Shown here: positions 27,713 to 37,386 of the stretch, one piece after another | Position numbering within the stretch: the stretch's first letter is position 1 | How the letters are laid out: each line of letters opens with the position of its first letter | DNA from: Tautonia marina | GTDB lineage: Bacteria; Planctomycetota; Planctomycetia; Isosphaerales; Isosphaeraceae | Assembly: GCF_009177065.1 (NCBI RefSeq) | Contig: NZ_WEZF01000004.1 | Coordinates: forward strand, 1 to 64,000 | DNA: 64,000 nt | Direction: 5' to 3' | The notes under the pieces: model-generated | Databases searched by the model: none | The model's input: only the letters and a program-made list of their open reading frames with translations | Told to the model about the DNA's origin: nothing | Program-made: the position numbers and the translations under genes

Positions 27713-29059
27713 ATGATCTGGCCGACCCGGACCCTGGCCTTGCTTTTCCTGGTTCCGAGCCTTTTGTCGCTCACCTTGCTGCTTCCGGGATCGAGGTTAC
27801 TCTGGTCGGCTCTGTTCGGCCTCGATGCGATTGTTCTTCTGATCGCGCTGATTGACCTGACCAGCTTGTTCTCGTCACTTCGAATGCGGGCCGCTCGACA
27901 ATGCGGAATCACGGCGTCGATCGGTGAGGCCCACCCCGTCGAGTTGACCATCATCAACGAGGCGAAACGATCGCGTCTGATGCGCATCAGAGACGACGTA
28001 CCCGAATCGTTCGACGCCACGCCCGACGAATTCCTGGTCGCCCTTCCCGCCCGTGGGCTCGCGACCCTTGAATACCGGATGACACCAGGACAGCGCGGGG
28101 CGTTTGCGTTGCGTCGGGTGTACGCCCTGGAGTTCAGTCGCTGGCGACTTTGGCAACGGTCGAGGCGCATCGCGCTCGAGACCGGAGTGCGGGTCTACCC
28201 TGATGTTCGCCAGATCCAACGCTATACACTGCTGGCCCAGAGAGATCGCCTCAGTGTGATGGGCCTTCGGCGATCGCGGCGAGCTGGCACCGACAATGAG
28301 TTCGAGCGACTTCGCGACTACGCCGACGGCGACGAACCGCGCCGGATTGACTGGCGAGCCACGGCCCGCCGTCGCAAGGTGACGGTTCGTGATTATCAGG
28401 TCAATCAGAGCCAGCGCGTGATTTTCCTGATCGATAGCGGTCGGATGATGGCCGGTGACACCGGTGGAGGCCTCTCACCCCTCGATCATGCGTTCAATGC
28501 CATGCTCATGCTCGCTCATGTCGCCCTGGTGCGGGGCGATCAGGTGGGCGTGATGGTCTATGCCGATCGGGTTCGGGCTTACGTGCCTCCCACGGGCGGA
28601 CCGAAGCGCATCGAACGCCTGGTCCACGCCGTCCACAACCTGTTTCCGATGCTCGTCGAGTCTCGTCACGATCGGGCGTTTGTGGATCTGGAACGTCGAT
28701 GCCGGAAGCGATCGCTGGTGATTCTGATGACCAACGTCTTTGACGAGGTGGGCGGGCGTCAGGTCCTCGACCACCTCGGCAACATCGTCGGTCGGCACCT
28801 TCCCCTCGGGGTCTTTCTTCGCGATGCCGACCTGTTCACTCTGGCGGACGCCGGCCTCGACCCTCTCGATGAGCCGGGAGCCTCGACTGAGCAGCGGCTT
28901 TACGCTCCAGCGGCGGCGGCGGCAATGCTCAACTGGCGAGAACGCGTGATTGCCGCCATCCGTCAGCGAGGAGCACTCGCCCTCGACGTGCTCCCCGACG
29001 ATCTCACCGCCCCGTTAATCAACTCCTATCTTGACGTCAAGGCTCGACATCTGCTCTGA
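27713..29059 (+). CDS. DUF58 domain protein with two N-terminal membrane segments
   Basis: 448 residues. Residues 1-55 hold two hydrophobic segments (LALLFLVPSLLSLTLLLPG and LFGLDAIVLLIALIDL). A beta-rich middle part with RG/RR pairs precedes the DUF58 hallmark GTDNEFERLRDYADGDEPRR followed by IDWRATARRRKVTVRDY at about 195-230. The rest resembles a von Willebrand A-type fold: VIFLIDSGRMMAG keeps a DxS-like metal site. DUF58 proteins usually work beside a MoxR ATPase and vWA membrane proteins, but none is adjacent here. Function is probably in cell-envelope or complex assembly; not proven. Confidence 0.88.
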   Translation: MIWPTRTLALLFLVPSLLSLTLLLPGSRLLWSALFGLDAIVLLIALIDLTSLFSSLRMRAARQCGITASIGEAHPVELTIINEAKRSRLMRIRDDVPESFDATPDEFLVALPARGLATLEYRMTPGQRGAFALRRVYALEFSRWRLWQRSRRIALETGVRVYPDVRQIQRYTLLAQRDRLSVMGLRRSRRAGTDNEFERLRDYADGDEPRRIDWRATARRRKVTVRDYQVNQSQRVIFLIDSGRMMAGDTGGGLSPLDHAFNAMLMLAHVALVRGDQVGVMVYADRVRAYVPPTGGPKRIERLVHAVHNLFPMLVESRHDRAFVDLERRCRKRSLVILMTNVFDEVGGRQVLDHLGNIVGRHLPLGVFLRDADLFTLADAGLDPLDEPGASTEQRLYAPAAAAAMLNWRERVIAAIRQRGALALDVLPDDLTAPLINSYLDVKARHLL

Positions 29060-29073
29060 CACTGGGAGCGCGG

Positions 29074-29094
29074 CCTGGACCCTGCCAGTCCAGG
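29074..29094. terminator. Terminator-like hairpin between convergent DUF58 and kinase genes
   Basis: CCTGGAC (29074-29080) and GTCCAGG (29088-29094) are exact reverse complements around a 7-nt loop in the 49-bp gap between the two stop codons. Confidence 0.45.
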
Positions 29095-29108
29095 TCGAAT
29101 TGCTCCGA

Positions 29109-30146
29109 TCATTTCCGACCGAACTTGCTGGTCGCTCGCCCATAAACACCGACTCGGAGGAATCCCTGGGCGTCTCCCAACCGTTCCCGAGGTGCCTCGC
29201 CGAGATCGGTAACGGGTTCCAGCTCGATCTCCGGCTCGATGCGGGCGACTTCCTCCGGATCCAGGTCGCCGGCATCCCAGACCAGGGCGTTGGCCACGGC
29301 ACAGGAGATGGCGTGGCGGAGGATCGCTTCCAGGTCGGCACCGGCCAGCCAGCGCTCGACCAATCCCGCCAGCAGGCAATCGCCCGACCCGATCGGGTTG
29401 ACAACCTCAATTTCCGGAGGATACGCCCGGTAATACTGGCCATCGGCGTGAATCAGCACCGCTTCGGGGCCGTCGGTGACCACCGCGATGCGAACGCCGT
29501 GTCCGGCCCATGTCCCCAGGGTCGAGAAGATGTCTTCGTCGGTCAGGGCCTCGCGTCTCAGATGCTGGCTCAGCTCTCGACGGTTGAGTTGGATCACATC
29601 GGGCCAGAAGCCCCAGAGCGTTTCGAGCGGGGGGCCGTAGGTGTCAAGAAAGACCGGCAAACGGCGCATCCGGGCCATCGAGATCAGGTCGAGGTAAAGC
29701 CCGTGCGTGGCTTCGGAAGGGCTGGAACCGGAGAGCGTGACCGCTTCGATCCCCCCGGCCGCAATCGCCTGATCGACGGCTCGGAGCAGCGCATCGGCTT
29801 CATCGGCTGAAATTTCGGGATCGGGATCGAAGAAGGCGGTTTGCTCAGACGACTGTTCCGTTCGAACCGTCAGGATGGTCCGAGTCGGTGCCTTCGAAGA
29901 AACGATGAGCGGGTCGAAGCCTTCAGTGTCTCGCAGCAGGGAGGCGCAGCGGTCACCGACCGGACCTCCAAGGAAGGTCGCGGGCCTGGCGTCTCGGCCG
30001 AGCCGTTTGAGGGCTCGAGCGACGTTATTTCCTTTGCCTCCAACGACCTCCGACACGGCGGAACCGCGGACCGAATCGCCGGGTTTCCAGGAGGGAACGG
30101 TCAGGGTCTTGTCCAGGCAGGGATTCAGGGTAACGCAAAGGATCAT
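29109..30146 (-). CDS. PfkB-family hexose kinase (1-phosphofructokinase/LacC-like)
   Basis: 345 residues, a little longer than FruK or LacC (about 310). N-terminal MILCVTLNPCLDKTL and substrate motif GGKGNNVARALKRLG are typical of the 1-phosphofructokinase group. The anion hole and catalytic Asp are in NPIGSGDCLLAGLVERW near residue 250, with Ser instead of the usual Ala in GAGD. It phosphorylates a sugar phosphate with ATP; fructose 1-phosphate, fructose 6-phosphate and tagatose 6-phosphate are all possible. No PTS genes are near. The last about 40 residues are an acidic-basic tail. Confidence 0.87.
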   Translation of the reverse strand: MILCVTLNPCLDKTLTVPSWKPGDSVRGSAVSEVVGGKGNNVARALKRLGRDARPATFLGGPVGDRCASLLRDTEGFDPLIVSSKAPTRTILTVRTEQSSEQTAFFDPDPEISADEADALLRAVDQAIAAGGIEAVTLSGSSPSEATHGLYLDLISMARMRRLPVFLDTYGPPLETLWGFWPDVIQLNRRELSQHLRREALTDEDIFSTLGTWAGHGVRIAVVTDGPEAVLIHADGQYYRAYPPEIEVVNPIGSGDCLLAGLVERWLAGADLEAILRHAISCAVANALVWDAGDLDPEEVARIEPEIELEPVTDLGEAPRERLGDAQGFLRVGVYGRATSKFGRK

Positions 30147-30510
30147 CTTCGACCTGGATCACGGCGGGGTTCGGAAGCGGTCGGGGCGACAACCGGCCCG
30201 ACGCAAGGGGGGGATCGAACGACCTCACGCCACGGTCAATCGGCGTTGAGCGATCGAGGAAGCCGATCGGCCGGGGCGATGCGAGATCGGTGGAGGATCA
30301 GGCCGGTCGGTCCAGGGGTTGTGTACCGTGTATTTTCCCCGGATCTCGGTCAAGAGCAACGGCTTGGCCCAAAAAAAGGAGCGAGGTTGGTCCGGACGGG
30401 TCGGTTGTTTGCCCAAGCCACGCTGGCATATCCTGGGAAGGTCCCCCGTTTGATTCCATGAAGTGATCGCCCCCCTTCCCTGCCTCGATTTCCGACCGGA
30501 GCCCCGCCCG
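30147..30510. other. Divergent intergenic interval
   Basis: 364 bp between the kinase and the MFS/spermidine-synthase gene. No gene seen. It must contain both promoters; no consensus-like pair stood out. Confidence 0.35.
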
Positions 30511-33500
30511 ATGTCGATGACCGGCCGACCGCTGGCTCGCTTCCTTCCGTATGCCCTGGCGTTTTTTGCCAGTCTTTGCATCATGACGCTGGAACTGGTC
30601 GCCGCCCGACTGGTGGCGCGGCACGTCGGGGCATCGCTCCACGTCTGGACCAGCGTGATCGGGGTGGTCCTCGGGGGCATCTGCCTGGGGAACTTCCTTG
30701 GTGGACGACTGGCCGACCGGACCGAGGTCCGCCGCATCGTGGGGCCGCTCTTCGCGATTGGCGCGGCGTTGACGCTCTGGACCTTGTGGATGAACACCAT
30801 CGTCGGCCGGACACCTGGACTGGAGGTGATGCCCTGGAGTCTCCGGACTTTGGTGGTGGTGTCGCTCAACTTCCTGGTGCCGGCCACCGTGCTTGGCTTG
30901 ATCGGTCCTGTTGTGGCCAAGGTAGCGGTCGATCAGGCCGATCGCACAGGAAGCGCGATCGGCGACGTCTACTTCTGGGGGGCTGTCGGCTCGATCGTCG
31001 GAACGTTTCTGGCCGGGTTCGTACTCATATACGAGTTCCCGACCTCGGTGATCGTGACCGTGGTGGCCGCGGCCTTGCTGATTCCGGCCGTGGGGATGAT
31101 GGGAGGGAAGCTGGGTGGGCTCGTTGCGCTGCTGGCCACCGGATGCCTGGGGATTGGGTCGGTCGAGCGGATCGGCGCGGCCCTTCCGTCGCTGGACGTG
31201 GTCGCAACGACGGTCGCGCCCAATCCCCTAGTCCTCGTCGGGCATGGCCTGGCCCTGGTCGCGGGTGGATTGGGCGTGATCCGATTGCTGGCAGCCAGGC
31301 GACCGATCCCACCGAGCACAACCTCCGAAGAGCCGACGACCGGCGAATCGCAGACCTCCCACCGGCCGACCCGACTGGCCGATCTGGCGGCCCTGGCCTT
31401 CCTCATCAGCCTGGCGTTCATGAGCCTGGAAATGGTCGCCGGTCGGATGACGACCCGGCATCTCGGGTCGAGTATCTATGGCTGGACCAGCATCATTGGC
31501 GTGATGCTCGGTGGGCTCAGTCTGGGCAACCTGATTGGCGGCAAGGTGGCCGACGTTGTTTCGAGCGAGAAGCAGGCGAGCTGGCTGTTTCTGGTTGCCT
31601 CGGCGATGGTCCTCCTGATCCTGTTCCTCGAAACGCCGCCGGCCTTCCTCGGACCAGAGCTGGCGGGGTCTTCCTTGTTGACCTACGTCTCGTCGATGGA
31701 TGGCGTTCCCTGGGCACTTCGGGTGCTGACGGTCGTGGCGGTGATGTTCTTCCTGCCTTCGATCACCATGGGAACGGTCAGCCCGGTCGTGACGAAGCTG
31801 GCCATTGATCGCTTGCGGAAGTCGAACCGCACGGGAACGGCGATCGGATCGGTCTACGCCTGGGGGATGGTCGGATCGATTTTGGGAACGTTCCTGGCCG
31901 GATTCCTTCTGATCGACCTGCTCGGGACCAAGGGAGTCCTTTTGGCAATCTCGACGGCGATGGCGCTGGTCGCCACGTTGTTGGGAGGGATTGGCCATGC
32001 CACTTGGGCAGGCATCCCGCTGGGCCTCACCTTCATTGCCCTGGCCCCGCTGCCGATGCTCCAGCGCCAGGGGGTTGCCTGGGGCATTCGGAACGTCTCA
32101 GGAGATCCGGAGGCGGAGAACGGAATCGCGTACCTCGATGAGAGCAATTATTACTACATCAAGGTCGAAAGCGCGGTGGTGCCCCTGTCCAACAGTTCGG
32201 AAGCTGAAGCCGAGGATTCGGAGACCACCCCGACTGCGGTTCGCAGAACGTTGGTGCTCGATAACCTGATCCACGGTTACTTCATCCTGGGGCATCCGGA
32301 ACACATTGAGTATGACTATGAGTTTATTTACGCTCAGGTGACGCGACGGATCGCCGAGGCCAAGGCTGCCAGGCTGGGGCTGGATGATCCCTCGCAGGTG
32401 CCTCTGAGGGCACTGTTCCTCGGCGGAGGTTCCTACACCTTTCCAAGATACCTTCAGCACCTCTATCCGAATGCCCATTGCGACGTGGCCGAGATTGACC
32501 CGGCCGTGACCCGGGCAAACCACGCGGCGCTCGGATTACCCGAAAACACAACGATTGAGACACACTGGGGAGACGCTCGCCAGTTTGTTGAGCGGTTCGA
32601 AGGGAAAGAACCGTACGACCTGATCTTTGGCGACGCCTTCAACGACTTCTCGGTTCCCTGGCACCTGACGACCCGAGAGTTCAACGACCGGCTGGCCGAG
32701 TTGCTCGACCCTCATGGGGCGTACATGATCAACATCATTGATGTGTACCGGGCCGACCAGATCGCCGCCGAGCGGGCGCTGGAGCAGGCCCAGATTGATG
32801 CGGTCGCCGCCGTGTTCCACGAAGCGGGGAATGTTCAGGACTCGGCCGAAGCATTGTCCCGAGCCATCCGAACCTCGTGGCGAGGCGAACCCCTGGGGAG
32901 TCGGTTCGGCCTGATCGGTGAGGCGGTCCAGAACGCACTGGAAGGAGTGGATTCTCGACAACGGAAGGAGATCGAAGCAGCGCTCCGCGATCCCATTGCC
33001 GGGCTCGAGACCCCTTTTCGAGGCGATGTGGACCAGTTGGCGGAGGTCGCGCTCGACACGCTGGCCCGAGCCCAGGCACAGCGCGATCAGAACGCCACAG
33101 CAGATGCCCTGATCGCCGTGCTGAACCAGAAGAAGGTAGACGCGACGGTCGAGTTGCTCCGCAGGGCCGGGGTCACTCGGCAGCCGGAACAGGTTGCCGA
33201 GGCGATCGTCGAGGTCTGGTTTGGCGGAACTCGAACGATTGTCAACCTGCTCGAAGTGATCAACCCCGACACGGACATCGACCGGCTGGCCCAGCAGATT
33301 GATTCGGCCTTGCAGGCGGTCGAGGCCGACCTCAAGGAAAGCCCCGCCTTGCTGTCCCATCGGCTCTCGATCCCGGCCGAGCAGCAACGGGAGATGACCT
33401 CGGCCCAGCGCGTCGAAGCCCGGCAATCCGACGCGATCTCCCGGAAGCTCCGGGACCTAGGGGTCCGCCGAGGGTCGGAAGACTATGCGAACGCCGTTGC

Positions 33501-33966
33501 CAAGTCCCTTGCGGAGCGGGCAATCCGAGGAGAACTCGACACCCTGGCACGTCAGGTGGCCGAAGCTGCGCGAGCGGTCGGGAGCGATCCGACTCGGATG
33601 ACTCGAATTGCGGCCGATGGAGTGACGGAGGCCCGAAACCTCGGGGCCTTTCTGGGGGCATGGACCGAGACGGCCAAGCTGACCTTCTCCGACGTCGAAG
33701 TCTTTGGCACCGACACCCCCGGGAATGGATTCCGGGAGACCTTCGTGGTCGTCGCCTCGGAGTCTCCGATTGACCTGAGTGATCTCGGTGATCGGCCGGG
33801 AGACCCCAAGTTCGAACAATCGGGTGAGCCGTTTCTGCCTGATCCGTACGGGTTTGAGCATCGCGATGCGCTCCGGATCCGATCGCGGGGGATCATTCTG
33901 ACCGACGACTACGCTCCGGTTGACAACCTGCTCGCCCCCGTCGCCGCGACCCGAGGTTCGGAGTAA
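30511..33966 (+). CDS. Fused MFS/spermidine synthase-like protein with large insertion
   Basis: 1151 residues from the ATG at 30511 (GGAG about 10 nt upstream; another ATG at 30517). Two similar sets of membrane helices come first: residues about 10-260 with ARHVGASLHVWTSVIGVVLGG, and 290-510 with TRHLGSSIYGWTSIIGVMLG, an internal duplication. A spermidine-synthase-like AdoMet-type domain starts near 535: nucleotide motif LFLGGGSYTFPRYL near 635, AEIDPAVTRANHAALG, and FGDAFNDFSVPWHL. After GAYMINIIDVYR (about 737) comes about 290 residues of charged, mostly helical sequence not found in ordinary family members, and only then the usual end, from WTETAKLTFSDVEVF (about 1050) to LTDDYAPVDNLLAPVAA. 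The role of these fused proteins is not settled. Codon composition of the insertion matches the rest. Confidence 0.85.
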   Translation: MSMTGRPLARFLPYALAFFASLCIMTLELVAARLVARHVGASLHVWTSVIGVVLGGICLGNFLGGRLADRTEVRRIVGPLFAIGAALTLWTLWMNTIVGRTPGLEVMPWSLRTLVVVSLNFLVPATVLGLIGPVVAKVAVDQADRTGSAIGDVYFWGAVGSIVGTFLAGFVLIYEFPTSVIVTVVAAALLIPAVGMMGGKLGGLVALLATGCLGIGSVERIGAALPSLDVVATTVAPNPLVLVGHGLALVAGGLGVIRLLAARRPIPPSTTSEEPTTGESQTSHRPTRLADLAALAFLISLAFMSLEMVAGRMTTRHLGSSIYGWTSIIGVMLGGLSLGNLIGGKVADVVSSEKQASWLFLVASAMVLLILFLETPPAFLGPELAGSSLLTYVSSMDGVPWALRVLTVVAVMFFLPSITMGTVSPVVTKLAIDRLRKSNRTGTAIGSVYAWGMVGSILGTFLAGFLLIDLLGTKGVLLAISTAMALVATLLGGIGHATWAGIPLGLTFIALAPLPMLQRQGVAWGIRNVSGDPEAENGIAYLDESNYYYIKVESAVVPLSNSSEAEAEDSETTPTAVRRTLVLDNLIHGYFILGHPEHIEYDYEFIYAQVTRRIAEAKAARLGLDDPSQVPLRALFLGGGSYTFPRYLQHLYPNAHCDVAEIDPAVTRANHAALGLPENTTIETHWGDARQFVERFEGKEPYDLIFGDAFNDFSVPWHLTTREFNDRLAELLDPHGAYMINIIDVYRADQIAAERALEQAQIDAVAAVFHEAGNVQDSAEALSRAIRTSWRGEPLGSRFGLIGEAVQNALEGVDSRQRKEIEAALRDPIAGLETPFRGDVDQLAEVALDTLARAQAQRDQNATADALIAVLNQKKVDATVELLRRAGVTRQPEQVAEAIVEVWFGGTRTIVNLLEVINPDTDIDRLAQQIDSALQAVEADLKESPALLSHRLSIPAEQQREMTSAQRVEARQSDAISRKLRDLGVRRGSEDYANAVAKSLAERAIRGELDTLARQVAEAARAVGSDPTRMTRIAADGVTEARNLGAFLGAWTETAKLTFSDVEVFGTDTPGNGFRETFVVVASESPIDLSDLGDRPGDPKFEQSGEPFLPDPYGFEHRDALRIRSRGIILTDDYAPVDNLLAPVAATRGSE

Positions 33967-34072
33967 TCGATCGCCCGCCTCCGAACCCCGGAGCCTTATG
34001 GTTCGTAAAGGGCTCGGAGACGATTCGACGCAACGCAAGACGCTTCCCTCACTCCCGAAAGGTGGGACGCCC

Positions 34073-34687
34073 ATGTCCAAGGACTCCTCCACAGCTCCCG
34101 AGATGACCCCCGACGAGTCGGGAGCCCCCTCGGCGACCCAGAAGCTTGAGTCGACCCAGCGCCTGCGAATCCTCTTGATGGCGCTGGCGGTCTTCGCCGG
34201 GGGCTTCGTCCTTTACCGGGAGATGGTTGGGACGAACGCCGGAGGCGGCGCTGGAGCCGGCACAACCCAGTACGCCTGGAAGGTCGTGAATCCTGACGGT
34301 GCTCCGGTCGACCTGGCCAGCTACAAGGGGAGGCCGGTCCTGCTCAACGTCTGGGCGACCTGGTGCCCTCCGTGCATGATGGAGATGCCGTCGCTCATCG
34401 CTCTATCGAAGCGTCCGGAGCTGAAGGATGCCGATGTGGCCGTCGTGCTCGTGTCGGTGGATGACAGCCTCGACCCGGTGCAGCGGTTCCTCAATCGCAC
34501 GAATATTGGCGAGGCCGAAGTGCTCGTGGCCGCGTCGAACCCTCCCGCCGAGTTCAGCACCAGCGGCATTCCTGCCACCTTCCTGATTGATCCCGATGGC
34601 CGGATCGTCCGTCGAGAGGTCGGCGCGATGGATTGGGATACTCCGGAGATTGCCGCCGAACTCGCCTCGTTTGGTCAGGCTCGATAA
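34073..34687 (+). CDS. TlpA/ResA-type membrane-anchored thioredoxin
   Basis: 204 residues; AGGTGGG lies 8 nt before the ATG at 34073, and an upstream in-frame start would overlap the previous gene. One transmembrane helix (LRILLMALAVFAGGFVLYRE, about 32-52) anchors a thioredoxin fold facing the periplasm. The redox motif is VWATWCPPCMMEMPSLIAL (WCPPC) and the cis-Pro is in TSGIPATFLIDPDG. Such proteins reduce periplasmic disulfides, often for cytochrome c maturation, fitting the haem proteins of the window. The gap to the preceding gene is 106 bp, so co-transcription is possible. Confidence 0.9.
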   Translation: MSKDSSTAPEMTPDESGAPSATQKLESTQRLRILLMALAVFAGGFVLYREMVGTNAGGGAGAGTTQYAWKVVNPDGAPVDLASYKGRPVLLNVWATWCPPCMMEMPSLIALSKRPELKDADVAVVLVSVDDSLDPVQRFLNRTNIGEAEVLVAASNPPAEFSTSGIPATFLIDPDGRIVRREVGAMDWDTPEIAAELASFGQAR

Positions 34688-35334
34688 GCCTCCCATCCTC
34701 GGTATTCGGACGATTGGGTTTGTTTGGTCAGAGCAGAGTTCCGAACCCAATGGTGACCCTCGGCCTCCCCAATGAGACCTGGAAGGAGGCCGAGTCTCGC
34801 CAAAGGGTCGTTGCTACGCGTCGTGTCGATACGACGATGAACCTGGGCACGGAACGCCCGGGAGCGCGGGTATTGGTGACGAGTAAAGGTTTGCAAGCTC
34901 AAGAGTTCCGTCGAACTGCATGGGTTCGTTCCGGGAATTCGCGTTCGGCTCGCAGAGGTTCGATTCGCGTAAAGGGCGGCGACCCATTGGGTGTGTTTGG
35001 TTACGCCCTCGATTGAGCAGTTGATGGACGGCTAACGGACTCGGACGCAGGGAACGGCGGGCCAATTAACGCCCTCAAATGAAGCCCGCACGCGGTGAGA
35101 GTTACTCGATCATGTTGCCAAAGAAGGGGCGAGGCGAGGTGTGTTCAGGCCCCAGAGAGGGAGCGCAGAGCACCTCAGGCCACGAGGTGGGGAGGTCGGG
35201 AATCGATGCCCCACGACCTTGAGTCTCGTGGAAATCGGCAACCTCAGTCACACACTCTGGCGAACGAGGGGAAACTCAGGGAAAGGTGTTTGTTTGGCGG
35301 AGGATCTCAACAGGAATGATGGGGGCGAGTTCGG
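34688..35334. other. 647-bp interval between convergent genes without recognisable coding
   Basis: No open frame here has plausible codon structure, start or product. Two near-identical 16-mers, ATTGGGTTTGTTTGGT (34713-34728) and ATTGGGTGTGTTTGGT (34986-35001), lie 273 bp apart, and a third partial GTGTTTGTTTGGC occurs near 35287. ATTGGGTT (34713-34720) also pairs with AACCCAAT (34744-34751). A CGTCGT/ACGACG hairpin sits at 34819-34836. No tRNA or known RNA was found. Confidence 0.35.
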
Positions 35335-36063
35335 TCAGCGGGGAGGAGACTCGCCGGGCTCGCGGGGGATGGTGAGTTCTCGGGTGAGCTGGCGAACGCC
35401 GAGGCCTCGGGAGTTGAGGGAGGGGCGGAGGGTGGTGAAGGCGTTCCAGGCGTCTCGACCGGAGGCATAGCTGAGCCAGGCCTCGAAGCGGCCCAGATCG
35501 ACTCGGCTGGAGGCATTGAGGACGTTCGGGCGGGAGCGGAGGTGGTCGAACGCGTCGGTGAGCTCGCGGAGGACGGCGTGCAGTTCGACCGGGTCAAGCG
35601 GCTGTTCGAGTTGGGTGTCGGGGTCGGGCCAGGTGAGGTGAAGGGAGCCGCTGAACGAACTGGCCTCGGTGCGGTCGAGGAGGGCGTAAATGTCGGCGAT
35701 CTCCATACGGAACCAGAGAACCTCGACCAGGACCATGCGAGCTGGAGGGAAGTCCTTGTCCCGGACACCGGGGCGAACGCGTTCGGATTCGGCGGCCCAG
35801 TCTCGGGAGGGGGCGGCGTGAGGGTCGTGGTCGAGATCGGGGTCGTCGAAGTCGTACGGAGAGGGAGGCGAGACGACCTCGGGAGTGCGCTGGGTCAGCA
35901 GTTCGTAGGCTCGGACGACGATCCGAAAGGCCCATTCATCGCCGCCTACATCGGGGTGGTGCTTCTTCGACTTGCGGCGGAAGGCCTCGTGGATGGCCTC
36001 GGAGTCGGCGTCGGGAGGGATGCCGAGCACGGTATGAGGGTCGATCGGGAGACCTTCGAGCAT
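35335..36063 (-). CDS. J-domain protein with unknown C-terminal region
   Basis: 242 residues from the ATG at 36063; an in-frame GTG at 36075 is an alternative. Residues about 8-60 are a short J domain: DPHTVLGIPPDADSEAIHEA and the HPD motif in KSKKHHPDVGG, which stimulates Hsp70 ATPase. The remaining about 180 residues are not DnaJ-like: no Gly/Phe region or zinc fingers. They are acidic then helical, with no family recognised. It lies 253 bp downstream of mcsB, on the same strand, and probably belongs to the same stress or quality-control neighbourhood. Confidence 0.8.
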   Translation of the reverse strand: MLEGLPIDPHTVLGIPPDADSEAIHEAFRRKSKKHHPDVGGDEWAFRIVVRAYELLTQRTPEVVSPPSPYDFDDPDLDHDPHAAPSRDWAAESERVRPGVRDKDFPPARMVLVEVLWFRMEIADIYALLDRTEASSFSGSLHLTWPDPDTQLEQPLDPVELHAVLRELTDAFDHLRSRPNVLNASSRVDLGRFEAWLSYASGRDAWNAFTTLRPSLNSRGLGVRQLTRELTIPREPGESPPR

Positions 36064-36315
36064 CGCACCCGCCACACATCGCCTATTGATCAGAATTCAG
36101 AACCAGAGCCGAGCAGCAGCGAACATCTTACGCAACCGATTCGCTCAATAATTCGTGCGGTCGGGAGCCTGCCTTGGGGCGGTTCCCGGACGAGTGCTCG
36201 ACCACCTCGCGGAAAACCCTGTCAAATTGTTACGTTTTCAGGATGATCCGGTGACAGTCTTCCAAACCAGGACGAGAGGAATCGGGGGGAATCGGCACCC
36301 CCCGATGTTCAATCG

Positions 36316-37386
36316 TCATTCGCGCTCCTCGGCGGCCTGGTTGTCACTGGCGAGGCGGCGGCGGATGTAACCGGCGCGGGCGATGTTGCGTTCGTCAACT
36401 TCCAGCGGCTCCCCCTGGATTTTCTGGAGGTGGGCCGGCTGGGTGTGGATGAACAACTCGTTGACGGTCCGGATTTCGAGGTCGTCGATCAGGCCGAGGT
36501 TCACCCCCATGCGGACGCTGGAGAGCAGGTGCATGGTCTCGGAGCTGGAGATGGTGTGAGCCGTCTTGAGGACGCCGTAGGCGCGGCTGACCTGGTCGTG
36601 CAGGTGCTGGCGGCGCTGGCCGATCCACTCCTGGCGGGCCTGGCGTTCGTAGTTAATGATCTGGGGGACGACCTCGGAGAGGTTGCGGATCAGCTCGCGT
36701 TCGCTCTTGCCGAGGGTCTGCTGGTTGGAGATCTGGTAGAAGTCGCCGTCGGCCTGGGTGCCTTCGCCGTAGAGTCCTCGGACGGCGAGGTTGAGCTTGT
36801 GGAGGGCGCGGAAGACCTTCTCAATCTGCTTGGTGTTGGCCAGGGCGGGCAGGTGGAGCATAACGCCAACCCGGATACCGGTGCCGACGTTCGTCGGGCA
36901 GGCGGTCAGGTAGCCGAGCTGAGGGTTGAAGGCGTAGTGGAGGTACTCCTCGATCTGGTCGTCGAGGGTGTTGATCTGTTCCCAGACGTCGGCCAGGCTG
37001 AAGCCCGAGTTCATGACCTGGATGCGCAGGTGGTCTTCCTCGTTGACCATCACCGAGACGTTTTCTCGGGGGCCGATGGCGACCCCTCGGGGGCCTTCAC
37101 CGGTACTAAGCTCTCGGCTAATGAGCTGGCGTTCGACGAGAAGCTGACGGTCGAGGGCATCGAGGTTGACGACGGATTGGTAGTCGAGTTCCAGGCCGGC
37201 CTTGTCCATCGTGGCCCGGCAGATGCGTTCGATCTCGGTCTTTTCGGTGTCGCTGGCGCGATTGGTGAAGGGGAAATCGGCCAGATTGCGGGCGAGCCGG
37301 ATGCGAGAGCAGATGACGATGTCACTCTCGGGTCCGGTGCCGCGGAGCCACTCGCCGGAGGTGCGAGTCAGGGCGTCAAGGTTCAT
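36316..37386 (-). CDS. mcsB: Protein arginine kinase McsB
   Basis: 356 residues, the usual McsB length. The ATG at 37386 overlaps the upstream mcsA stop as ATGA, so the two are translationally coupled. McsB is a phosphagen-kinase-type enzyme that phosphorylates arginine residues and marks damaged proteins for ClpCP. ATP-guanido kinase pattern: SDIVICSRIRLARNLADFPF at the start, NEEDHLRIQVMNSGFSL, and LTACPTNVGTGIRVGVMLHL containing the conserved Cys. The C-terminal part resembles the arginine-phosphate receptor-type region. No clpC or ctsR gene is visible in the window. Confidence 0.96.
   Translation of the reverse strand: MNLDALTRTSGEWLRGTGPESDIVICSRIRLARNLADFPFTNRASDTEKTEIERICRATMDKAGLELDYQSVVNLDALDRQLLVERQLISRELSTGEGPRGVAIGPRENVSVMVNEEDHLRIQVMNSGFSLADVWEQINTLDDQIEEYLHYAFNPQLGYLTACPTNVGTGIRVGVMLHLPALANTKQIEKVFRALHKLNLAVRGLYGEGTQADGDFYQISNQQTLGKSERELIRNLSEVVPQIINYERQARQEWIGQRRQHLHDQVSRAYGVLKTAHTISSSETMHLLSSVRMGVNLGLIDDLEIRTVNELFIHTQPAHLQKIQGEPLEVDERNIARAGYIRRRLASDNQAAEERE

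Noticed and set aside
34940-34990. tRNA-like TpsiC-type sequence GGTTCGATTC near 34958
   Set aside because: No acceptor stem, D-arm or anticodon arm could be paired around it.
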